64,000 bases of DNA from Paraspadella gotoi (taxonomy: Eukaryota > Chaetognatha), in NCBI GenBank assembly GCA_051294375.1, contig CM119271.1:1358721-1422720 (forward strand). The letters run 5' to 3'. A program made the translations under genes and the position numbers. The stretch's first letter is position 1; every line of letters starts with the position of its first letter. The notes under the pieces were generated by a model. That model was not told where the DNA came from. It saw only the letters and a list, made by a program, of their open reading frames with translations, and did no database searches. Shown one piece after another: positions 22,971 to 34,400 of this stretch.

Positions 22971-24522
22971 ATGACGAGGAAAAGTGCCTTGACCGTGGAT
23001 GACATTCATCGCCTCCTCTTTGCACACGAGGGCGGAAGTCATTTCCCGACGGAAAATGTCAACGAGATCTTGAAATCCCAGATATTTATTGGTAATTGGC
23101 GGCCAAAAAAATACATTTAATAATAATGAGACAGAATACATACTCAAATTGTTATGAGTTAGTGATAAAACCGTTCAATACAAGTAAGCATGATGAGTGG
23201 TATTTTTTGTAGAATGGCCTGTAGTCGGGCATTGAATAGGTTCACCACGCCTATAAGCATGACACTTTCAGTTGTGACCCGGTGGCTCATTGAGTAAAGG
23301 CATCAGCTGATGACCACGAGGTACCGGGTTCAATCCCAACCGGTACCTACCCTGCGGGAAGTGTGAGGATGGCCGTAAGACGCCTTGGGGGTGTGGCAAA
23401 CCCTCAAGCCTGGTTCCAAGCCCAGGACCCGTTCCATGGCTGTTAGAGGGGGTTATAGAAGTTACGGATAGTCATCTTCAGCCCACTTCGCGCCTTATCC
23501 ACAGGATCACCTTGATACGGCAAGGATCGGCTTAATGTTTGTCAGTGGTTCAAAGACAGTTCTGATATAATGATTCATAACCTGCAGCAAATATTCGGGC
23601 AGCCATTAGCACCACCATTTAATTGGCACTAATCAAGCGATCAAGAGCGGGCGTAATATAAAATTACTTAAAACATCTTAAACGGATTAAAAAGATTGAA
23701 ATCTTTTAAAAACTCTAAAAACCTATTATAATAATATTACGTGATCTGCATAAAAGGAAAAGGGGTTAATACAAATTAATACATAATGATAATCAATTAT
23801 CAAGTTACAAATAGGAGATGTTGACAGTTTCAGTGATTCTTCAAAAAATTTAGTCTAACAAGCAGTCCCTGAACTTTGGATCAGGCTGTAACACCGTGTT
23901 ACACTGTAACTTACAGGCGAGTGAAGACTGAAGAGTCCCGTCCCTCTTAACTGCAAAGCGGCCACCGGGCTAGAACCCTGGACCTTTGGGTTGGGAGGTG
24001 AATGACTTTCCTCCTGCACCAATGACCGCTGTAAACCGGTTGGCGGATTTTAAGCCACCAGAATAACGTGTTTAACTTTCAAAATCTCTCTCAGGAAATC
24101 ACCGCGCCGCCTTCGACACTCCGCTTCTTCTCTCACTCGGCGTCACGCACGTTTTGAACGCCGCCCAGGGCGAGGGTGCCTTTCGAGTCGCCACCGACGC
24201 CGATCACTACGCCGACGCCGGACTATCTTTCATGGGCGTGCCAGCTGAGGACGCCGCTTTCTACGATCTCGCCGCCCACTTTGACGAGACGTCCGCCTTC
24301 GTCGATGCGGCTTTACTCCACGGAGGACGGGTCTTCGTCCACTGTCGCGAGGGCTACAGCCGCGCCCCCACGATCGTCACCGCCTTCTTGATGAAGAGGC
24401 GAGGGATGAGCCTCGTGGAGGCATTGGGGAAGATCAACGAGCGGAGGAAAGTCTGTCCCAACTCTGGGTTTTTGGAGCAGCTCATCGAATTGGATCAAGA
24501 ACTGAAAAATGACAGAGAGTAG
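22971..24522 (+). CDS. DUSP3/VHR-like dual-specificity phosphatase
   Basis: Two exons, 22971-23091 and 24095-24522, phase 1, giving 182 residues (human DUSP3 has 185). The active-site loop is HCREGYSRAPT, with the nucleophilic cysteine and arginine kept, and the general-acid aspartate sits in PAEDAAFYDL. The N-terminal helix ALTVDDIHRLL and the end NSGFLEQLIELDQEL align with VHR, a cytosolic MAPK/STAT phosphatase. The serine usual after SR is alanine here. I chose ATG 22971 because it gives the VHR-like length; an in-frame ATG at 22875 would add 32 residues, but an acceptor-like AG lies between them. The intron carries nested repeats. Confidence 0.88.
23151..24067 (-). repeat. tRNA-derived SINE or MITE-like element, copy 1, split by an insertion
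   Basis: Two parts, 23151-23184 and 23863-24067, together match the uninterrupted copy at 61380-61599. On the minus strand there is a box-B-like GGTTCTAGCCC and a plausible tRNA-like upstream arm, suggesting a tRNA-derived SINE. The ends also carry imperfect inverted repeats (GTTAT... and AACCGTTCA / TGAACGGTT in the 61-kb copy), so a MITE is possible. It lies in the DUSP intron, its end 27 bases from the splice acceptor. Confidence 0.65.
23185..23862 (+). mobile_element. Nested tRNA-derived SINE-like insertion with 5-base target duplication
   Basis: A 678-base segment inserted into the preceding element. ACAAG occurs on both sides (23180-23184 and 23858-23862), as expected for a target-site duplication. 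Inside, at about 23271-23346, is a tRNA-like head with a box-A-like TGGCTCATTGAGTAAAGG and a perfect box B GGTTCAATCCC (23327-23337), followed by a non-tRNA body. It is AT-rich toward its end. Not a functional tRNA gene: no clean acceptor stem is seen. Confidence 0.65.
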
Positions 24523-24996
24523 TTATGAGACCGGAGACTCTTCCGTTTCGTTGGTTTCAAGAAAAAATTCTAGTCCAATCTCTTATTCTTTTATAGTTTT
24601 TGTTGATAATTTTAATTTCAAGAATACACGTCAACAAGAGATTAACAAAATGCATTAATGAAAACCCCTGCATTGATTCTTCCTCGATTTTTCTTCCACG
24701 ATAGCCTTAATTCGCTATTTATTTTAGAAAATTGTGATATTTATAAATGAATGGCGTTACCTGTGGCTTCACCGCCTGAAAATCTAATCATTTCGTGTTA
24801 CATTTTTCTTCTAGCTGAATTAAACGAAAAAAAGCCGCCATGACTTGACGAGATAACAAAAGCCCCGCTCGGGCTCGCGACTTTTCGCTCGTCGATAAAA
24901 ACCGTCGCCCTTCCGGCGCGTCGGAGCCACACACCCCCTTTCCACCCACGCGTAGCCCATTTCCCCCCCAACGTTTCTCGATCGCCGGACGAAGCG
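24523..24996. other. DUSP 3' region and GC-rich APC 5' region
   Basis: AT-rich until about 24830, then CpG-rich to the APC ATG, so probably the APC promoter/5' UTR. A TTTTTCTTCTAG acceptor-like site ends near 24814, suggesting that a 5' UTR exon begins there. Confidence 0.55.
24840..24848 (+). promoter_or_regulatory. Two-codon upstream ORF before APC
   Basis: ATG ACT TGA in the context GCCGCCATGA, an ideal Kozak surround, 149 bases upstream of the APC start codon. If transcribed, this minimal uORF would be expected to lower APC translation. Confidence 0.4.
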
Positions 24997-26560
24997 ATGG
25001 TCGTCTCGGACGCCCACGCCTCGCCGCATCATCGCAACAATCATTCGCTTCATCATCATCATCTTCCGCTCAATCATCATCATCATCAGAATCCTCAGCG
25101 TCATCCCAACCGCAATCGCCCCGCTATGTTGGGCAGCGAGAGCCCGAGTCAGGGCTCCGCCGATGGATCCTCCAACAACAGCAACCTCAACCAACCCCAT
25201 CAGCTTCTCAACGCCGCCTCCGCATCCTCAGCCAATACCATCATGTCCGGCAACATGTTCGTCAGCGTCAACATCGGCACGCAGCCTCCCGGCGTCGCTT
25301 CCTCCCACACGCCGCCCGCTCAACATTCGCATTCCAACTCGCGTTCATCCTCTTCCTCTTCCCATCGATTCACGCCGAGATCGACCTCGACTGGCCATCC
25401 CCCGACCGGAATTCCTCCGCCGCTGCCGCAGCAGCATCAGCAACTGCAGCACCTTTCGTCTCAAAGCGGCGGCGGCGCCGTCGCCGGTGGTTATCACGTT
25501 CCGCCTAATCTCTATCACGGCTCGTGGCCTTCGGGCGGCCCCGAGAGAGGACCTCAGTTTGGCGGCGCCGCTGGCGCCGGCGCCAGAGACGGAGTCGAGG
25601 GGGACCTCGGCCACGGCTTTTACGGCGCCCAGTTAAACTCAATCTTTCAGCAGGAAAAGCAATTTCCGGCGTCTATGCCGCCAGGGCAGCCTCATCACGG
25701 CGTCGTCGGCGACACTGACTCTGTTATGAGCTTCCGGTCGAGCAACTCTGGCTCCGGTAATCATTCCCGGCAAAGCCGACCGGCGCCGTCGCATCACCAC
25801 CTCGCCCCGCCGCCGCTCGTCGCCGCGCCGCAGCACCTGATGCAGCTGGGAAGCGTCGCCAGCGCCACCGCTGGCCCGGCCGGCTCGAAGGTGGAAATGG
25901 TCTATTCCTTACTCTCCATGCTTGGCACCCATGACAAGGAAGACATGTCTCGAACTCTGCTGGCCATGTCCTCCTCCCAGGACAGTTGCATAGCCATGCG
26001 CCAGAGCGGCTGCCTCCCTCTGCTCATTCAACTGCTTCACGGCAACGAGAGCGAGGCCTCGTTGCTAGGCAACACGCGCGGGAGTCGGGCTGCACGAGAA
26101 AGGGCCTCCGCCGCGCTGCACAACATCGTTCACTCGCATCCGGACGACAAACGCGGGCGGCGAGAGGCAAGGGTGTTGAGGCTGTTGGAATCGATTCGCG
26201 CTCACTGCGACCAACTGAGGAAAGACGGGGAGGTAAGAAAAGGTGTTGAGGGGCAGCCGGGAGGTGTTTTTGTTACAGAGAAATTCAGAGAATGATAAAA
26301 GAAATTCATATGAAATTTTTCCCAAGTAACATAGTTTTTATTTGTTTAAACAACGATGGTTTAAATTTTGGACAGGTTTCGGTTTTAAATTTAATCAGCG
26401 CAAGGTTTGACAGTTTTTTGAAATTTTATAGTTTAGGAGAAAAAACAATTTATTTGTTTTTATCAACGAATTGTATTATTGGTAAGACATGTTTCGACTC
26501 TTGAGTTTTAGAGTCTTCATCAGTTATGACAATCAATATTTTTACTCTTTAACATTAGTT

Positions 26561-26596
<36 letters not shown>

Positions 26597-26695
26597 AAAG
26601 AGGAGGGAGTTTCCAACAAAGAATTGAGCAAAGGACAGTGGTCAGATATGAGGACAGGTGAAGGTAGAATCAGGGGAAAAGTTGGGTGAAATTTG

Positions 26696-26731
<36 letters not shown>

Positions 26732-29700
26732 ACAGGGTAAGAGAAAATCTTACATTTTTTTGTAATGTATAACAATGATAGAGATAAAATAACAAACTTA
26801 ATAGTTAAACTAATAGTAACATTGTAAATAAATTAATGAGTTAAAGAAGTTGAAATTGAAATAGAAGAATAAGTGATGAGGGATAGGTAAGTAAAGAGTT
26901 AGTGAAAATTAAGTTGAGAGAAAGAGCTCAAAATGAGCTGGCCCCCCCCCGGTTGGCAAAGGTGGGACGTTTGCGATAGGCTCGGGTCATTGGCTTGTCA
27001 TGGGCTGAGAAGATATGACTGTGGAGTGTGACATTTCGGGACCTGGTAGTGATCCTCCTGGGAAAATGCTAACGCCACTTCGAATATCTCTCTGGCCTGA
27101 TAGGCCTGCCGATGGCCCTCCTCTCACCTGACGGTGAGGTGGGCGATTGCCTGTTCTTGCCTGCTTTGGTGCAGGAGATACAGACTCCTCTCCCTCCTCC
27201 TGTAGCCGTCGTTTTTGGACGACGCCCAGTGTGAGAAGAGTCATGCCAGGTTGCTACAGGCTCGGGAGAGTATCGGTCGTCCATTGCCTGCTGGGAGGTC
27301 TCCGCCTGACCCGTTGAGTGGGGGCAGGGAATCACCGTGCGGTTGGGCGGCTCTGGGCGTTCCACCACCAACTTGATAAGCGAATCATAGCTTGGAGGGA
27401 GATCGAAGCGTCCCTCCATCACGGTTCAGAGAGGGCTCGAGGGCTTTGATGTAGATAGCCTCTCTAATACCTCTTGAAAACCAATTTTGGTCATGGGACA
27501 GCACGAGGCAGTCCGTCTCTCTAAACAGATTGGCCAGAGGCTACAGAAGTGCTCTGAGATAGCTGACAGGTAGTGACCTCGTGAGTCACGGTAAGGTTTC
27601 GTATGTTGCTTGACCGATCTGAGAGAGATTTTCCTGTCTCGCCACGTATGCTGCTGTGCAGGGTTGGTTTCCCTTGCCTGCACAGGCCGCCCAATAGACG
27701 GCTCCTGATGTTTTCGTTCTGGGGATTTTGTCTTTTCGGTTTCACCAGTTGCTCACGTAGAGAACCGGGGTCGTCACTGAAGTGGAGATCCCCTGCTTTG
27801 CCAGCACCCGCACCAAAGCTTCAGTGATCCCCTGGTGGTAGGGAGGGACAAGTGACCCACGTTCTTGAGACGCTTCTGCTTATCTCCCATTTGCGCTGTG
27901 GTGGGCGCGGTTGGTCCTTCAGCAGCAAGGTCCGTTCTTCTCCTCCCCTGGGGGGCGGAGGTTGAACCTGCTTTAGCGGCTACTTGGGCAGCCCCTTGGT
28001 GGCCACTGCCTCAGCTTGGTTCTGCCGGACCTAGCCTTCTCGAATGCCCACAGAGGGTAACCATTGAGCGCCAAGGCTCTTTTGACATGCTCAAGCTCGG
28101 CGGCCTGGAGCTCGGGGGTCGACGGATCAGAAGAGCTCTCTGGTAAGGGACTGACTGTGGCGAGCTTGTGTGACAAGGGGGCGTGCAAATCAAAGGAAAT
28201 GTATTGATCAGTATGCGTTGGTTTGCGATAGACAGAAAACTCCAATGAGCCGCCCTCTTTGCGCTTTATAAGCACATCGGCATTGGAATTTTACCATTCT
28301 CCTCTTTTTCACACGTCCACTTGATACTCGCTTTGATGCCGTTCAAGTGTGTTAGTAAGGCTCAACGAGATCCCTTTGCACAGCCAGGATGGTATCGTCT
28401 GCTTTCCGATACCAGAAGAGAACTGACTCTGCCCCATGCAGAGATCGAAAGAAGCCAAAGCTTCCACCTTCATAGTCCTCCATATAGAAATCTGCCAGAG
28501 GACTTGAGGTTGATTTGCCCATCCCTAAGCCACCAGGCTGGGCATAGTACCGTCCATCGAACCTGAAGTACGCCAGTTCCAGGTCGAGCCGCAGCAGTGC
28601 CATGATATCATCCAATTGGATTGGCGTACGCTCGTGTAACAACCGGTCTCCTCTTCAGGCGGCGTTCTGCGGATGCTAACGCCAGTCCCTGAGGGATGTT
28701 AGTGAACATACTTTTTAAGTCACACGAGACCAAGAGATGACTATCGGGCACTATGATATGCTGGAGCTTTTCTGTCAGATCGAGAGAATTTTTTGAGGTG
28801 TGTTGGTTTCCGACAAGAGGAGTGAGAATGCGTCCCAACTCCTTCGTCATTCCATTGAAATGGAATTGCGGGCCGATACGATAGGGCGTAACGGTAAATC
28901 GCGGGCTTATGAACCTTCGGTGACCGAAGAAAAGAGGCGGCTGCGTTGAGTCAGGGTTGACTCTATGGAATACTGCGGGGAACAGTATTCGCGAATTTTG
29001 CTTGTCACCGTCTGGATCTTAACTCTGTAAGAGCAAGAGTAGGATCCTTGTCAAGGGTTTATACGTCTCCTTGTCCGATAGCATTTTCGTAACCTTGGAC
29101 TTATAGTCTTGAGTGTTCATAACCACTGCAGCTCGCCCCTTATCTGCGGGGTGAACCATGATGGCTTGATTGCGCTGAGTGAGGCAATGGCCTTGCGCTC
29201 ACTCTTACCAACATTAGAAGGCGGCGGAACTCGTTTGGCATTGAGTATTCTTGCGCCCCTGCCCGAAGGGTAGCCGCCGCTTCGGGCCGTTGATCTAGGA
29301 GCCGGGCTCCTGTTTCAACGCGACGATGAGGTCAATAACAGGGATTTTAAAGGGTGTTTGGAACAAAAGACAGACCTTTTTAAGATTGTATTCATCTTTC
29401 GACATTTCATGGGAGGAGTGATTGGAGAGCCAACACTCCTGGGCTTTGACGACTTCATCACTGGAGAGGTGGAAAAGTTCGTTGCGCCGCGCTGGCGTCT
29501 ATCCTTTTCGAGAACTTCCTGAGCGTGGCACCAGCGAAGTTGTTCAACTTCCGTTTCTGTCTTTCTTTGTTGCTTGAAATACCCGGGCGGCGTCGCTTTC
29601 GATTCCGCATTGTAGGAGCTACTTCGTTCTGCGAAGGACTTTCATGGAGATTTTTGTTAAACTCTGATTACCAAATATGTCAACGCCCGCGGAAATTCAG

Positions 29701-30687
29701 GAAAAATAATGTAAAACATCGATTCCGATTGTTGATCTGAAGCTCGATTTTTTTTTTTGACAAATACATCATTGACATGCCATTCAGATTCAATGGTGGT
29801 CCGCTGGGAAAAATTTTGATGCAATTTTATATAAATAAAGGATTTCTCACTTACAAAATGTGCACGCATTTAAGTAGTGTCATTTACAATAAACTTCGAA
29901 CAGACGAAGCAATATTTGGCTCTCAAATTTCTTTACTTTTTTGGTTATTGATTGATACGATCATTGTTGTGATAGCCTTTTGGAATTTTATTTAAAGAAA
30001 GTAAAAGAGGAGCTTAAGATAGAATTTGAGTTTTCAACGCGGGAGTCGATTCTGAAAAAATCTTTATGCGAAAACTTCTCAAGAGGTGGATTTTGCCGAA
30101 GATTTGTTATATTTTCTATATTTATCGGTTTCATTTTTTGTTTGCTTTTAGAATTTGCTTTCCTGGCCGTCGAAATATCCTCGATTTCAGCTTGTCTGCC
30201 ATTGGCCCATCTTTCAGGCGAGAGGAGAGGTGGGCCAATGAGTTGAAAAGGCGTTGACGGTTCGGGGCGTAGGCGCGCGAGGCTGCCCATGGCATCGATC
30301 AATGAAGTTTGAAAGGAGACGTCTTCTTGTTTGTTTCGATGACGTTTCTGTCTTTGTTCCGTTTCGAATTTATTGATAGACGTGATGGCGCGCGGGATTA
30401 CGCCATATTTGCGACAGGCAAGGGAGAAGTGCAAGTGATTGTACCAACGTGAGAGACTTTCGAAATGTTGGAGAGTTTATTAATTGACGCTTTTACGGAC
30501 TGGTTTGTTTGATTGGTAGACATTGTGTATAAACTATCAATTTTCGTTGCGTTTTGAAGTTTAGGAGAAAAAACAATTTATTTGTTTTTATCAACGAATT
30601 GTTATATTGGTAAGACATGTTTCGACTCTTGAGTTTTAGAGTTTTCATCAGTTATGACATCAATATTTTTACTCTTTAACATTAGTT

Positions 30688-30721
<34 letters not shown>

Positions 30722-31390
30722 AAAAGAGGGAGTTTCCAACAAAGAATTGAGCAAAGGACAGTGGTCAGATATGAGGACAGGTGAAGTAAGATCAGGGGGA
30801 AGAAGTTGGTGAAATTTGGAATAAGAGAGAGAGAGAAGAGAGAGAGAGAGAAGAGAGACACAGGGTAAGAGAAAATCTTTACATTTTTTTGTAATTGTAT
30901 AACAATGATAGAGAAATAAAATAACAAACTTAATAGTTAAACTAATAGTAACATTGAATAAAATGAGTTAGAAGTTGAAATTGTAGAATAGTGAGAGGAG
31001 GTAAGTAAAATGAAAATTAAGTTGAGAGAAGAGCTCAAATGAGCTCATTTTAGCTCTTTCTCTCAACTTAATTTTCACTAACTCTTTACTTACCATCCCT
31101 CATCACTTATTCTTCCTATTTCAATTTCAACTTCTTTAACTCATTAATTTATTTACAATGTTACTATTAGTTTAACTATTAAGTTTGTTATTTTATTTCT
31201 TATCATTGTTATACATTACAAAAAAAATGTAAAGATTTTCTCTTACCCTGTGTCTCTCTCTCTCTCTCTCCTCTCTCTCTTATTTTTATTAAATTTCACC
31301 CAACTTCTTCCCCTGATCTTACCTTCACCTGTCCTCAATACTGACCCACTGTTCCTTTGCTCAATTTCTTGTTGGAAAACTCCCTCTTTT

Positions 31391-31425
<35 letters not shown>

Positions 31426-34400
31426 AACTAATGTTAAAGAGTAAAAATTATGTTGTCATAACTGATGAAGACTCTAAAAACTTCAAGAGTCGAAACAGAT
31501 GTCTTTACCAATAATACAATTCGTTGATAAAAACAAATAAATTGTTTTTTCTCCTAAACTTTCAAAACCGCAACGAAATTGATAGTTTATACACAATGAA
31601 ATTTTATAAAATTTTTATTTTACGCTTGGAGTTGTATTCTGAATTTCGAATTTTCGTATAGAGAAATTTAGTTTTTTCTTGGTTTGATTTTTTAATATTT
31701 TTTAAAATTTTATTCTTATATAGTAAAACAAATTTTGAAAAACTTATTTAATTTTGCAATTATGATAAAATGAAATGAAACTTGTCCATAATAATAAAAA
31801 ATCGTTGTTTTTCAAAGTCACAAACACAACGAAAGAAATGATTAAAAGATAATAAATAAAAAGATACATATTAATTAAAAAAAAAAAATTAATGTATTAA
31901 TTCCCTTCCTCTCCGCCTTTAATTTCAAGGACGAAACCGCCTTCTTGGATCACGAGAACAGTAACGAACGGGAAGGCCCCTCTCCCGCCGGCGCCGGTTC
32001 CCTTAACGGCGGCCACATTGACCACCAGCCGGCGCCGGCCGTTGCCGCCCTCATGAAGCTCTCATTTGACGAAGAATACCGTCATGCCATGTGTCAACTC
32101 GGCGGGCTCCAAGCCATCGCCGAGCTCATCCAGACCGACTTTGAAACCTTCGGCCACCACCCCGTCGTGGGCGGCGGCGGTTGCGTCATGACCATGTCCA
32201 TGACAGCCTCGACCATCAGCGACAGCGACCCCCAGTATCACATCTCCATTCGACGCTACGCTGGAATGGCGTTGACCAACCTCACCTTTGGCGACGGCAC
32301 CAACAAGGCGCTGCTCTGCTCAATGAAGCATTGCATGATGGCTCTGGTGGCGCAGCTAGATTCGCCTTCGGAAGAGCTGCGCCAAGTGACGGCTTCCGTG
32401 CTGCGGAATCTCTCTTGGCGCGCGGATCTGGCGTCGAAGAAAACTTTGCGGGAAATCGGCTCTGTCTCTGTTTTGATGCAGAGCGCAATGCAAGTCAAGA
32501 AAGAGTCGACGCTAAAGGCAATCCTCAGCGCGCTCTGGAATCTCTCCGCCCACTGTTCAGAGAACAAGGCAGATATCTGCCGAGTCGGCGGCGCGCTCGA
32601 GTTTCTGGTGGGCACGCTGACCTACAAGTCGCCCTCGAAGACATTGGCCATCGTGGAGAATGGGGGCGGAATTTTGAGAAACATCTCGTCGCACATCGCC
32701 GTCAATGAAGATTATCGGAAGGTGCTGAGGCATCATCACTGCCTTCACATTCTTTTGAAGCACCTCAAGTCCGAGTCTTTGACAATTGTCTCCAACGCCT
32801 GTGGAACTCTGTGGAACCTCTCCGCACGTTGTCCCGAGGATCAAGAGACCCTGTGGGAAATGGGCGCCGTTAGTATGCTCAAGTCTCTCGTCCACTCAAA
32901 GCACAAGATGATTTCCATGGGAGCTTCGGCCGCCCTAAAGAATCTCCTCCAGGCCAAACCCAATCTCAACGTGATGACCTCCTCCTACGGAATGGGCGGA
33001 GGCGGCGGCAAGAGGAGCGGGAGCAACTCTCTCACTTCCAGCACCTACAGCAACAATGGATCTTCGCAGGGAAAGGACGACCCACTTCCTTCATTGCACG
33101 TGAGGAAGCAGCGAGCTTTGGAACAGGAGTTGGCCGCCAACGAGAATTTGCCGGAAACGTGTCCCGATAACATTGACAATCCCTCGCCTCCCGCGCGTAC
33201 GAATCTCTACCCTCATCATCACCATCACAACGGCGGGCGCCATTTTCCGAACAACAACGCCGCGGGGAATGACTCGCCGCAGTTTTCGTCGGATGTAGAT
33301 CCCAAGAGAAACTTGGTCAAGACCTTCATTCAGAATCAGGCCAAGGCGGCGAAAGAGAACGCCGCCGCTCTGCCGACTCAGGCGAAGGAAGAATCAGAAG
33401 TTTTGATCGCCGAATCGCATCATCAACAACAACAACAACCACATCTCGGCCTCGACTTTCAGCGATCTGGAAGTCAACTCTCTGGCAGAGACTTTGAACG
33501 TTCTGGAAGTCAAATCTCAGTTTGCGGCTCTTCCAAATCGGATAATGCCTTCAATCGCCAGCGCGTCATGACGAATCCCTTCGCGATCTCCGCCGAAAAC
33601 TTCACCTCTCCTTCGAATCATGCGGCGAAGAAATCCATGGATAAACTGGCCGAAATATTCCCGGCCGAGCCAAGCGCAGAGTTGTCCGGCAACCCGAGCG
33701 ACAAGGCCTTGTCCGTCGAGCCAGAAATCGTCAAAAAGTATTCCGCCTATGCCGAATCCGAGATCGAGGAGAACGAGGATCAACCCACCAACTTCAGCCT
33801 CCGCTATCACGAGGAGGAAGACGACGAGAGCGCCATCGTTAAGGAGCAGATGGAGACAGGGTGCCACGAGGATGCCGTCAAGATGTACTGCACCGAGGAC
33901 ACCCCTCTCAATTTTAGCGTCGCCACGTCCCTGACAGATTTGTCCGGCGCCGGAATCTCCAAAGAGAACGCCGGCGTCGTCGGCGTCGGGAAACGTACCG
34001 ACGAGTCTCCTCTTGAAAAAGAGGAGGCTTCCGCTTCTTCTCGAGTCGTCGAGGAAAAAGGATCATCGGCGAAGGAAGATCAAAGACGGGGTTTGAACTC
34101 GGAGGCTACTCCTCTGAACGCTCTGAACGCGGCGAGCATGGACAAAACCAACTCGTATTATGTGGAGGGAACTCCGACTTGCTTCTCTCGAGTTTCGTCT
34201 CTCAGTTCTCTCCACAGTTGCGACGCGGAAGATCGAAGATCGACTGCTTTCCCCTCCTCGGAAAAACCTAAGATCAACGATGATTCTATGTCGGCGACGA
34301 AGCAGCCTGCTCTCCCTCAGAAAGAGCCAACACCGCAACCTCCCAAGCGGGCGGGAAGCGACGTGTCGAAAATGGTCAATCCTGCCACTGGGGAAAAAGT

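Larger units (their letters stand above)
26233..31929 (+). other. APC intron 1 with retroelement insertion
   Basis: A 5697-base intron, GT at 26233 and AG at 31928-31929, both exon junctions in codon phase 0 within the armadillo region. Nearly all of it is a decayed Penelope-like element and its terminal repeats (26431-31598), listed separately. About 330 bases of AT-rich sequence lie between the repeats and exon 2. Confidence 0.9.

Noticed and set aside
23271-23346. A genuine tRNA gene
   Set aside because: Box A and B are present but the acceptor stem does not pair and it continues into a SINE body inside a target-duplicated insertion.
27069-29000. Penelope-like ORF as an active gene
   Set aside because: Frame changes split both the reverse transcriptase and the endonuclease, and the YxDD box is altered.
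30682-30927. Leucine/serine-repeat ORFs in the APC intron
   Set aside because: They are translations of GA microsatellites in the terminal repeats, repeated in all three copies.
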